A stretch of DNA of 7,615 nt, from the NCBI GenBank assembly GCA_938003985.1, contig CALKWZ010000041.1:1-7615 (forward strand). The letters are read 5' to 3'. Every line of letters begins with the position of its first letter. Position 1 is the stretch's first letter. Below are positions 1 through 7,057 of the stretch, one piece after another. The DNA comes from an uncultured Verrucomicrobiota bacterium (GTDB lineage: Bacteria > Verrucomicrobiota > Kiritimatiellia > CAIQIC01 > Lenti-01). The position numbers and the translations under genes were made by a program. The notes under the pieces were generated by a model. That model searched no databases and was not told where the DNA came from. It saw only the letters and a list, made by a program, of their open reading frames with translations.

Positions 1-47
1 GACCACCGAGATCTACACTCTTTCCCTACACGACGCTCTTCCGATCT
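1..47 (+). other. Residual Illumina P5/TruSeq universal adapter (artefact)
   Basis: These bases match, without a mismatch that I can see, the last 47 bases of the 58-base Illumina TruSeq universal (P5) adapter. The stretch begins GACCACCGAGATCTACAC and ends with the sequencing-primer end GACGCTCTTCCGATCT. Genomic sequence begins at about base 48. This is untrimmed library adapter at the contig end, not part of the organism's DNA, so no gene or regulatory call should use it. Confidence 0.98.
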
Positions 48-977
48 AAAACGGTGCTGCCGGCGGGCATCGCGCAGGTCTATCTGGCGCCGCGGAACGC
101 GCCGGCCGGCGCGGCCATCGTCTATCGGCCGGCGCTGCTGGCCGCGGCGCGGCTGCATTTCGTGGATCTGCGGCAGAAGCTGGATGCGTGGCAGACCGTG
201 CGGCATCTCGTGTTCGCCGATCCGGCCGAGGGCCGCTTGCGCTGGACGGACGTCCGGCCCGCGCCGGAAGGCGAGGCGCGCGAGCCGCGGCCCGGCGCCG
301 CGCACGAAAACGTGCCCGCGGATCTGGCCGATCCCAAGCGCTACGCGCAGCACGAAAAGGACTACCAGGCGTTCTTGGCGGAAGCCTGCCCGGTGGATCT
401 GCCCAGCTTGCCCGCCCATCGCTTGCTGGCCGCGCCGGGCGAGAGCGAGGGCGACTTCCGCATCCGCGCCGCGCAGCTCCTGCGCGAGCAGCGCGATGAA
501 CAGGTCGCGAAGCTGCGCGAAAAATACGCCGGCAAGATCGCCGCGCTGGCCGAGCGGGAACGCCGCGCCGAAGCCAAGGTCGAAAACGAAAAGGCGCAAC
601 TGTCGCGCCAGCGCATGGGCACGGCCGTGCACTTCGGCGCCGCGGCGCTGTCGATCCTGCTCGGGCGGCGCGCCGGCGGTCTCGGCCGCGCCACGACCGG
701 CATCGGCGCCATGACGCGCGCCGGCAAGGAAAAACTCGACGTGCAGCAGGCGGGCGAGACGCTGGAGGCCGTCCGCCGGCAGCGCGCCGAACTGGAATCC
801 GAGGCCGGCCAGGAGGTCGCGCGCCTCATGGAGTCGTTCGATCCCGAACGCTTGGCGGTTTCCTCCGTGCGCATCGAGCCGCGCCGGTCGGATACCGTCG
901 TGCAACAGATCGCGCTGGCTTGGGTGGCCATGCCCGAGGCCTCCGGCGTCCTGCGCCCGGCGGCCGAAATCGGCTGA
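48..977 (+). CDS. C-terminal part of a probable HerA/DUF87-like ATP-binding protein (5' truncated)
   Basis: The reading frame is open from the adapter junction (AAA ACG GTG CTG) to the TGA at 975-977. A GTG at 54 is available but is probably not the true start, because the frame continues to the contig edge. The visible ~309 residues have three parts. First is an alpha/beta-looking segment (AQVYLAPRNAPAG, then VDLRQKLDAWQTVRHLVF). Next is a charged coiled coil at roughly residues 140-195 (LREQRDEQVAKLREKYAGK, then AERERRAEAKVENEKAQLSRQRM). Last is a small Gly/Ala-rich stretch (HFGAAALSILLGRRAGG) followed by a second helical region and a short beta-like tail ending near WVAMP. From memory this layout matches the C-terminal region of large bacterial ATP-binding proteins of the helicase HerA/DUF87 type. 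The P-loop domain would lie upstream, outside the window, so the assignment rests on resemblance only. A weak terminator-like hairpin overlaps the stop codon. Confidence 0.6.
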   Translation, partial: KTVLPAGIAQVYLAPRNAPAGAAIVYRPALLAAARLHFVDLRQKLDAWQTVRHLVFADPAEGRLRWTDVRPAPEGEAREPRPGAAHENVPADLADPKRYAQHEKDYQAFLAEACPVDLPSLPAHRLLAAPGESEGDFRIRAAQLLREQRDEQVAKLREKYAGKIAALAERERRAEAKVENEKAQLSRQRMGTAVHFGAAALSILLGRRAGGLGRATTGIGAMTRAGKEKLDVQQAGETLEAVRRQRAELESEAGQEVARLMESFDPERLAVSSVRIEPRRSDTVVQQIALAWVAMPEASGVLRPAAEIG

Positions 978-983
978 TTTTTT
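961..983 (+). terminator. Weak intrinsic terminator overlapping the stop of the first gene
   Basis: CGGCCG (961-966) can pair with CGGCTG (971-976), including one G-U pair, around an AAAT loop. It is followed by an A and six T (978-983). The stem is only 6 bp and includes the stop codon, so termination may be inefficient. The position directly at the gene end and the T run make it plausible. Confidence 0.45.
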
Positions 984-1063
984 CATTCCAACGGGCGCTG
1001 TATTTGCAAGGCATTGTCCGACAGATGGATGCGAAACAACAATATCGCCGAGAAACGGCCAAC

Positions 1064-1098
1064 TAAGTGTTGACACTTATAGGGGGTCTCCATTATCT
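1064..1098 (+). promoter_or_regulatory. Candidate promoter with a palindromic operator over the -35 box
   Basis: A perfect palindrome, TAAGTGT-TG-ACACTTA, occupies 1064-1079 (7-bp arms, 2-base centre). Inside it, 1070-1075 reads TTGACA, the exact sigma-70 -35 consensus. Downstream, CATTAT at 1091-1096 matches the -10 consensus at 4 of 6 positions but with a 15-bp spacer, shorter than ideal. Transcription would start about 65-70 bases before the ATG at 1171. It lies in the only intergenic gap upstream of the two exported-protein genes, so it probably drives both. The palindrome may be a repressor/activator site or part of a lineage-specific promoter. The -10 call is weak. Confidence 0.5.
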
Positions 1099-1140
1099 TT
1101 TTCGACAGTGGAAGAGGGCTGGACATCCGAAGCCCGAATG

Positions 1141-1165
1141 ATTTAAAAAAGAAACCCAACGGAGA
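1141..1165 (+). promoter_or_regulatory. A-rich leader and ribosome binding site of the first exported-protein gene
   Basis: The leader ATTTAAAAAAGAAAC (1141-1155) is followed by GGAGA (1161-1165), five bases before the ATG at 1171. Almost the same leader (one A fewer) precedes the next gene at 1887-1900, which suggests a shared translation-enhancing leader. The GGAGA spacing supports the ATG at 1171 as the start. Confidence 0.6.
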
Positions 1166-1170
1166 AGACC

Positions 1171-1872
1171 ATGAAAAAGACACTGTGGATCGCGATGGTT
1201 GGAGCGCTTGCCGTTTCCGTCGTCGCCGCCTCCGCCCAGGAAGTCCTGAGCGCCAATGCCGTCGGCTACATCAAGAAGACCATGCCCGCCAACGGCGGTC
1301 TGACCATGGTGAGCATCCCGCTCGATTCGATGACCGAAGCGTCCAACGTGTTCGGCCGTACCTCCATCGCGCAGGAAGCGCCGCAGGGCTCGTCCGTCTT
1401 TTTCTGGAATGACAACCAGTCTTGGACGATTGGAACAAAAGGCATCAAGGGCTGGGCGGCCTTGTCTTCGAACCGCGTCGTGGCGGCGGGCGAGTCGTTC
1501 TTCCTCAAGAGCCCGACCAACGCGGTGGATCCCACCGACGTGACGATCACCGGCGAAGTGCCGCCGACGATCGGCCAGCCGATCCTTTCCAAGAACGTGC
1601 TGGGCCTTGGGAACCTTTCCACGTTGGCCAATCCGTATCCGGTGGACTTCAAGTTTGGCGAGTCGCAAGTGGCCATGGATTCGGTCCAGGGATCGCAGGT
1701 GTACTTTTGGAATGCTGACCAGACTTGGTCGATTGGAACTAAGGGCATCAAGGGCTGGGCGGCTTTGTCTTCGAACCGCGTCGTGTCGGCCGGCGAAGGT
1801 TTCTTCATGAAGGCCAGCAACGCGACCTCGTTTGCCTGGACCGAGCCGGTGGCTCCGTACACGTGGCCCTAA
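1171..1872 (+). CDS. Secreted protein with two ~100-residue repeat units, unknown function
   Basis: This 233-residue protein begins with a classical Sec signal peptide: MKK, a hydrophobic core (LWIAMVGALAVSVVAA) and a likely cleavage at ASA|QE after residue 22. The mature start, VLSANAVGYIKKTMP, resembles the N-terminus of secreted proteins I associate with Kiritimatiellota/Verrucomicrobia; I cannot verify this by search. The body is a tandem duplication with a 101-residue period. Residues 74-113 and 175-214 are identical at 31 of 40 positions, sharing IGTKGIKGWAALSSNRVV and the FWN..Q.W motif. No catalytic motif, membrane anchor or C-terminal sorting signal is visible, so it is probably an extracellular, periplasmic or surface structural or binding protein. 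GGAGA lies five bases upstream of the ATG. The gene sits 43 bases before a PEP-CTERM gene with no terminator between, so the two are probably co-transcribed. GC content looks lower than in the downstream housekeeping genes. Confidence 0.85.
   Translation: MKKTLWIAMVGALAVSVVAASAQEVLSANAVGYIKKTMPANGGLTMVSIPLDSMTEASNVFGRTSIAQEAPQGSSVFFWNDNQSWTIGTKGIKGWAALSSNRVVAAGESFFLKSPTNAVDPTDVTITGEVPPTIGQPILSKNVLGLGNLSTLANPYPVDFKFGESQVAMDSVQGSQVYFWNADQTWSIGTKGIKGWAALSSNRVVSAGEGFFMKASNATSFAWTEPVAPYTWP
1390..1509 (+). repeat. Intragenic repeat, copy 1 of 2
   Basis: This segment encodes residues 74-113 of the secreted protein. It is repeated 303 bases downstream (1693-1812). The DNA core GGCATCAAGGGCTGGGCGG begins at 1441 here and at 1744 in the second copy. 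The ~41-base stretch starting there differs at only one base, a C/T change at a synonymous position. Such nucleotide identity points to recent duplication, gene conversion or strong constraint. Confidence 0.85.
1693..1812 (+). repeat. Intragenic repeat, copy 2 of 2
   Basis: This segment encodes residues 175-214 of the secreted protein and matches copy 1 (1390-1509) at 31 of 40 residues. Differences cluster at the edges, while the central motif IGTKGIKGWAALSSNRVV is unchanged in protein and nearly unchanged in DNA. Confidence 0.85.
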
Positions 1873-1886
1873 TCCAACCGGCAACC

Positions 1887-1908
1887 ATTTAAAAAGAAAC
1901 AACAGGAG
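1887..1908 (+). promoter_or_regulatory. A-rich leader and ribosome binding site of the PEP-CTERM gene
   Basis: ATTTAAAAAGAAAC (1887-1900) nearly copies the leader at 1141-1155. AGGAG at 1904-1908 lies seven bases before the ATG at 1916. This selects the ATG at 1916, and not an in-frame ATG at 1832 inside the previous gene, because a signal peptide (MKKILMALF) follows directly. Confidence 0.7.
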
Positions 1909-1915
1909 TAACGAA

Positions 1916-2566
1916 ATGAAGAAAATCTTGATGGCGCTTTTTGCCTCCGCCGTGGCGGCTTCCGTCGCGACCGCCGGCATCGGCATCTCTTGGACGACCC
2001 AGAACTGGGGCGAGTATCACGTGGGCGGCGGATCCATTCTGGCGGCCAACGACGTGCTCTGGCAGTTGATCTATGCCGGCGCCGACAACATCGCCAATCC
2101 CATTCATGACGACGGCGTCACCCCTCCGATGGATTCGCAAGCGGCTTGGGTGGCGAACAACTACCTGCGCCCCGGCAGCGATGACCAGTTGCTGGCTTCG
2201 CGCATCATCCCCATGGGCGGCGGCGCGGCGGCCGACGGCACGGTTTGGGATGAGTGGTTGACGCCTCAGGCCGGCAACTCGGTTTATGAAGATCTGACCT
2301 GGGCGAATGCGGGCTTCGTCTATCAGCGCGTGTTCGAATCGTCCACGCCGCTGGCGGGCAGCACGTACTTCTATCAGTCGGACCTGATGGCGTTGGATCT
2401 GAATTACCCTCAGGTTCCTGTCCCTACTCCGCAGGTGTTCAATGCGGATCCGTCTACCGGCCCCCTCATCCCGAACCAGCAGGCCTATGCGGTTCCGGAG
2501 CCGGCGACCATGGGCCTGTTGGGCCTGGGCGCGCTGGTGATGGCGATCCGTCGCCGTCGTTCCTAA
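1916..2566 (+). CDS. PEP-CTERM sorting domain-containing exported protein
   Basis: The protein has 216 residues. An N-terminal Sec signal peptide (MKKILMALFASAVAASVATA, likely cleaved after ATA at residue 20) is followed by a mature region with no recognised enzymatic motif. That region is rich in Trp, Asn, Tyr and Asp, as in GISWTTQNWGEYHVGGG and WLTPQAGNSVYEDLTW. The C-terminus is a complete PEP-CTERM signal: VPEP at 193-196, a hydrophobic helix (ATMGLLGLGALVMAI) and a basic tail RRRRS. Proteins of this class are recognised by an exosortase, which cleaves near PEP and delivers the protein to the outer surface or the exopolysaccharide matrix; no exosortase gene is in this window. The gene follows the repeat-containing secreted protein by 43 bases, shares its leader motif, and is closed by a strong terminator. 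The two probably form a bicistronic surface-protein unit. The molecular role of the mature domain is unknown. Confidence 0.88.
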   Translation: MKKILMALFASAVAASVATAGIGISWTTQNWGEYHVGGGSILAANDVLWQLIYAGADNIANPIHDDGVTPPMDSQAAWVANNYLRPGSDDQLLASRIIPMGGGAAADGTVWDEWLTPQAGNSVYEDLTWANAGFVYQRVFESSTPLAGSTYFYQSDLMALDLNYPQVPVPTPQVFNADPSTGPLIPNQQAYAVPEPATMGLLGLGALVMAIRRRRS

Positions 2567-2587
2567 TCATCGCCTAGCGCGATCGCG

Positions 2588-2620
2588 ATCCCCGGCGGGA
2601 AACCGCCGGGGATTTTTTTT
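2588..2620 (+). terminator. Strong rho-independent terminator
   Basis: ATCCCCGGCGG (2588-2598) and CCGCCGGGGAT (2603-2613) form a perfect 11-bp stem with a GAAA tetraloop, followed by an uninterrupted T run to 2620. It lies 21 bases after the PEP-CTERM stop codon and ends the exported-protein unit, separating it from the downstream operon. Confidence 0.95.
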
Positions 2621-2651
2621 GTCCGCGGGAATCTGTCTGCCTCGGGGAATG

Positions 2652-2737
2652 ACCTGATTCACCCACGCCGCAAGGGCGTGGGGGTCTGGAGCCGGGATCG
2701 GAGACCCCCGCGGGCTTGTCCCGTGGGTGAATCAGGT
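2652..2737. repeat. Cloverleaf-forming inverted-repeat element (REP/MITE-like or structured RNA)
   Basis: The ends ACCTGATTCACCCACG (2652-2667) and CGTGGGTGAATCAGGT (2722-2737) are perfect 16-bp inverted repeats. An inner pair, GGGGGTCT (2680-2687) with AGACCCCC (2702-2709), gives a long interrupted hairpin. An alternative fold uses every helix end to end. The outer stem is 2652-2661 with 2728-2737. Hairpin 1 is CCCACGCC (2662-2669) with GGCGTGGG (2675-2682). Hairpin 2 is GGTCT (2683-2687) with AGACC (2702-2706). Hairpin 3 is CCCGCGGG (2707-2714) with CCCGTGGG (2720-2727, one G-U pair). No bases are left unpaired at the junction. The element lies between a terminator and the HIT gene and has no coding potential I credit. 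It resembles extragenic palindromic repeats or a non-autonomous mobile element, but repeat status cannot be judged from one copy. Confidence 0.7.
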
Positions 2738-2816
2738 TTGACCAGAGCGAGATGGCGCCGTTCTCTCCGCATTTTTGGCTGTTTTCCGGCGGCCGGCGCG
2801 GTAGGATGGACAAGAT

Positions 2817-3332
2817 ATGAGCGATTTCGAAACCGCGCAGCGTTTGTGGGCGCCGTGGCGCATGGAGTTCATCCGCGCGCCGCGGGAGCCGGGCTGTTTC
2901 CTCTGCCGGATCGCCGGCGCGCCGGCGCGCGACGCGGAGAACCACGTCGTCGGCCGGCGCGGGACGGCGCTGCTGCTGCTGAACCGCTACCCGTACAACG
3001 GCGGCCACCTGATGGCGGCGCCGGTGCGCCACGTGGCCACGCTGGCGGAACTGGCGCCGGAGGAAATGCGCGACCTGATGGATCTGGTCTGCCGCGGCCA
3101 GCGGCTGCTGGCCGGCGTCATGCGGCCGGAAGGCTTCAACGTGGGCATCAACGAGGGCGCCGCGGCCGGCGCGGGTCTGAAGGACCACCTGCACGTGCAC
3201 GTCGTGCCGCGCTGGGAGGGCGACACGAACTTCATGCCGGTCTTGAGCGGCGCGCGGGTCGTGCCGCAGGCGCTGGCGGACACCTGCGCGGCGCTGCGGG
3301 CCGAGTGGGCCCGCACGGAGGCCGGCGCGTGA
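2817..3332 (+). CDS. HIT-family (histidine triad) nucleotide hydrolase/phosphorylase
   Basis: This 171-residue protein carries the histidine triad HLHVHVV at residues 124-130 (H124, H126, H128), which in HIT proteins forms the nucleotide alpha-phosphate-binding and catalytic site. The N-terminal LWAPWRMEFI, the CFLC pair (C27, C30), NRYPYNGGHLM near residues 56-65, and VPRWEGDTNFMPVL after the triad are hallmarks of the AP4A phosphorylase/hydrolase-like branch (as in mycobacterial Rv2613c), which acts on dinucleoside polyphosphates in the cytosol. The CxxC pair probably belongs to a zinc site. Full family length. AGGA at 2803-2806 is 10 bases before the ATG. It is the first gene of the operon and is followed after 2 bases by the PhoH gene. 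The exact substrate (Ap4A, Ap3A or another) cannot be told from sequence alone. Confidence 0.9.
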   Translation: MSDFETAQRLWAPWRMEFIRAPREPGCFLCRIAGAPARDAENHVVGRRGTALLLLNRYPYNGGHLMAAPVRHVATLAELAPEEMRDLMDLVCRGQRLLAGVMRPEGFNVGINEGAAAGAGLKDHLHVHVVPRWEGDTNFMPVLSGARVVPQALADTCAALRAEWARTEAGA

Positions 3333-3334
3333 CC

Positions 3335-4308
<974 letters not shown>

Positions 4309-4309
<1 letters not shown>

Positions 4310-6699
4310 TGGCGTTCGGACGGAAAGCGAAAAGCGGCTGGGGGGTGCGTTCCGCGCCGCCGCCGCGGCCCGGCCGCGGGTGGCAGCGGGCGGGCAACGC
4401 GGCGCTCCTGCTGGGCCTGTGGGTCGCCGGCGTCGGCTTGCTCCACCTGGGCGGCCCGCCGCGCCATGCCGGCCTGGCGGAAGGCCAGCGCGCCCCGGCC
4501 ACGGTCGTGGCCGCGGTCGATTTCGATTGCGTCAACGTCGCGGCGACGGAACTCCTGCGCCGGCAGGCCGCGGATGCCGTCGTGCCGGTGTTCACCGTCC
4601 AGATGGGCCCGCTGCAGGCGGCCTGGCGGACGCTGGAGAAACTGGCGGACCGGACGATCGCCCTGCGGCGCCAGGCGCCGGCCGCGCCCGCGGGCGCGGC
4701 CACGAACGCGGCCGCCAAGGCGCTGGCCACGGATCTGGCCGTCGTGGCCGATCTGCTCGGCCTGTCGGCGGACGGTGCGGATCTGGCGGCGCTGTTTCCC
4801 TCGGGCAAGGAAATGGACGTGCTCGGCGCGCTGAAAGACAGCCTGGCGGGCACGTGGACCAACGGCATCCTGTCGGAACTGGACCGCGAGAGCGGCTTCC
4901 AAGGGCTGTTCAACGGTCCGGCCATCGATCTGGTGCCGCCGGGCGACGGCGGCGAACGGTCCGCCCGCACGGTGCGGCTGGACGAGTTGCCCTCGGCGAT
5001 CGCCGCGCTGGAACTCTACCGGACGGCGGCGCTGAAACGCCTGAAGGCGCTGGACGTCGAAGCGCCGCCGGCGGCGGTCGAGGCCTTGGCGCGGTCGGCG
5101 CTGCGGCCGAACCTGGATTACGACGAGCCCGCCACGCAGGCGCGCCGCGCGGCGGCGCAACAAGCCGTCGAACCCGTCAAGATGACGGTGCGGGCCGGTA
5201 CGACGGTGATGGAAGAGGGCACGACGGTCCTGCCGCAGACGGTGGAGATGATCGACGCCTACAACCGGCGCATGGCGCAGCTCGAGTCGCCGCGCGAGCG
5301 GCGGATCCAGCGGACGGGCGACGCCTTGCTGCTGCTGGGCGCGCTGGCGCTGTGCGCGGGCTGGTTGCACGGCACCAGCCCCGGCGCCGGCGCGCCGGTC
5401 CGCCGCAAGGGACTGCTGGCGCTGCTGGGATTGCTGGCGATCGCGCTGGCGAGCCTCTACCGCTATCTGTCGGTCGGCCTGAACTGGATTCCGCCGTGGC
5501 TGGCGCCGGTGGCGTTGCCCGTCGCGCTGCCGGCGTTCCTGGCGGTGCTGCTGCTGGGGGCGCGGTGCGGGCTGGCGGTGGGGCTGTGGAGCGCGCTGGC
5601 CGCGGCGCTGGCGTTCGACCGCAGCTTCGAACTGCTGCTGCTGGGCCTGGGCGGCGCGACGGTGGCGGCGCTGCTGCTGCAGAACGTGCGCAAGCGCGCG
5701 CAGGTGATGCGCGCGGGCCTGGCGGCGGGAGCGCTGGCCAGCGCGCTGGCGCTCGTGCTGGCGACGTTGGCCCGGCAAACGCCCGCGACCGCCCTCGCGC
5801 AGATGGGCACCGCGCTGGCGGCCGGCCTCTTCGCCGCGGTGGTGGCCTTGCTGCTGCTGCCGTTCCTGGAATGGCTGTTCGGCCACGTGACCGGCATCAC
5901 GCTGCTGGAACTGACGGACATGAGCCACCCGCTGCTGCAGCGGCTGGCGCTCGAGGCCCCGGGCACCTACCACCACAGCCTGTTGGTGGGGGCCATCGGC
6001 CAGGCCGCCGCCAACCGCATCGGCGCCGACGGGCTGCTCGTGCTGGTGGGCGCCTATTTCCACGACGTCGGCAAGCTGGCCAAGCCCGAGTTTTTCGCGG
6101 AAAACCAGCGCGGCGGGGACAATCCGCACGACGGCCTCGCGCCGAGCATGAGCGCGCTGGTGATCCAGTCGCACGTCAAGGAAGGCCTGACGCTGGCCAA
6201 GCGCTACAAGCTGCCGCAGCCGGTCTGCGACGCCCTGCGCGCGCACCACGGCACCACGCTGACGTCCTACTTCTACCAGGTCGCCCGGCGCTCGCTGCAG
6301 GACGCCGGCTTGGCCGAGGACGCCGGCCTGGAAAGCAGCTATCGCTACGACGGGCCCAAGCCCTGGACGCGCGAACAGGCCGTCCTGATGCTCGCGGACA
6401 CGGTCGAGGCCGCGTCGCGCTCGCTGGAAAAGCCGACCTCCCACCGCCTCGCCGAAATGGTCGACACCCTGCTGCGCGACAAGCTGCTCGACGGGCAGCT
6501 CGACCTGTGTCCGCTGACCCTCGCGGAGCTGCACGAGATCCGCGCCGCGTTCACGTTCGCGCTGGCCAACGTGCTGCATGGAAGGAACCCGTATCCCCGT
6601 GAAAATCCGCTTGCTCAACCGGCAGCGGGCGCTGCGGGTCCGGCTGCCGGCGGTCCGGCGGCTGATCCAGGCGCTCGCGCACCGGGCGTTTCCGGCTGA
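4309..6699 (+). CDS. pgpH: PgpH-type 7TM-HD phosphodiesterase (c-di-AMP hydrolase)
   Basis: This 796-residue membrane protein matches the PgpH/YqfF family. A basic N-terminus and one transmembrane helix (about 29-47) precede an extracytoplasmic 7TMR-HDED domain, which ends with LRPNLDYDEPAT (from 265) and the GTTVMEEGTTVLP stretch. A multi-helix membrane block runs from about 338 to 525, then a cytosolic HD domain. HD motifs visible are GTYHHS (552-557), YFHDVGK (H585, D586), NPHDG (605-609), SHVKEG (621-626) and AHHGT (645-649). Characterised members hydrolyse c-di-AMP to pApA. The start overlaps the phoH stop by one base, and GGAGG (4295-4299) is 9 bases upstream. Family similarity appears to end near HGRNPYP, about residue 763. 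The last ~33 residues are an Ala/Gly/Pro-rich tail overlapping ybeY by 101 bases. This may be an out-of-frame artefact of one missing C in the run 6595-6598, so the natural end could be at about 6602. Confidence 0.93.
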
Positions 6700-7057
6700 G
6701 GCGCCCTTCGCCGAGCTGGCCGTCGTGCTGACGGACGACGCCGCGATGCCCGCCTACAAGGCGGGCTGTTTCGGCTACCGCGCGCAGACCGACGTCGTGA
6801 CGCAGGCCTACGCCGCCGTGCCGGGCGCGTGCGCCGCGACGGCGGAACTGGTCGTCAACGCCGAGCGGGCGCGCGCGGAAGGCCGGCAGCGGTCCGGCGG
6901 CCCGGCGCGGGAACTGGCGCTCTATCTCGCCCACGGCCTCGACCATCTGGCCGGCGCCGACGACGACGTGCCGGCGCGCCGGCGCGCCATGCGCCGCCGC
7001 GAAACCGCGTGGCTGGACGCCGATCCGGCGGCCTGGCGGGGAATCGCGCCGCGATGA
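6599..7057 (+). CDS. ybeY: YbeY endoribonuclease (rRNA maturation), variant metal site
   Basis: From the GTG at 6599 the protein has 152 residues and starts VKIRLLNRQRALRV, which fits the usual YbeY opening (NRQR motif). An in-frame ATG at 6578 would add seven residues and increase the overlap with pgpH. AAGGA at 6582-6586 lies 12 bases upstream of the GTG. LTDDAAMP and TDVVTQAY correspond to the family's LTDDAEI and TDVLSF regions, and AELVVNAERA to GDIVIS.ERA. The metal-binding motif is AHGLDHLAGADDD: H112 and H116 are kept, but the third ligand of the canonical HGxLHLxGYDH is Asp (D122). A similar loss of the third His is known to me in Bacteroidetes YbeY, so it is probably functional. YbeY acts in the cytosol in 16S rRNA 3' maturation and ribosome quality control. 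The stop overlaps the recO start by four bases (ATGA). Confidence 0.85.
   Translation: MKIRLLNRQRALRVRLPAVRRLIQALAHRAFPAEAPFAELAVVLTDDAAMPAYKAGCFGYRAQTDVVTQAYAAVPGACAATAELVVNAERARAEGRQRSGGPARELALYLAHGLDHLAGADDDVPARRRAMRRRETAWLDADPAAWRGIAPR

Noticed and set aside
2579..2590. GCGATCGC / GATCGCGATC palindrome after the PEP-CTERM stop
   Set aside because: Short, common in GC-rich genomes and adjacent to the terminator stem; nothing supports a separate function.
2652..2737. Integron attC site or tRNA gene as an explanation of the cloverleaf
   Set aside because: The ends lack the attC core GTTRRRY/RYYYAAC boxes, and helix lengths and loops do not fit tRNA (no T-loop GTTCRA sequence or CCA-proximal 7-bp acceptor).
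2738..2766. Possible promoter of the HIT operon (TTGACC at the right edge of the inverted-repeat element)
   Set aside because: The -35-like hexamer matches 5 of 6, but at a 17-bp spacing the downstream hexamer TTCTCT is a poor -10, so I do not call it.
2678..3334. In-frame upstream extension of PhoH through the HIT gene and the inverted-repeat element
   Set aside because: PhoH family similarity starts at about MAERTIHF (3335), and the upstream stretch overlaps a well-supported HIT gene in another frame.
4380..6602. Long + strand open frame in another frame over pgpH
   Set aside because: Gly/Arg/Ala/Pro-rich product with no motifs; a shadow frame in GC-rich coding DNA.
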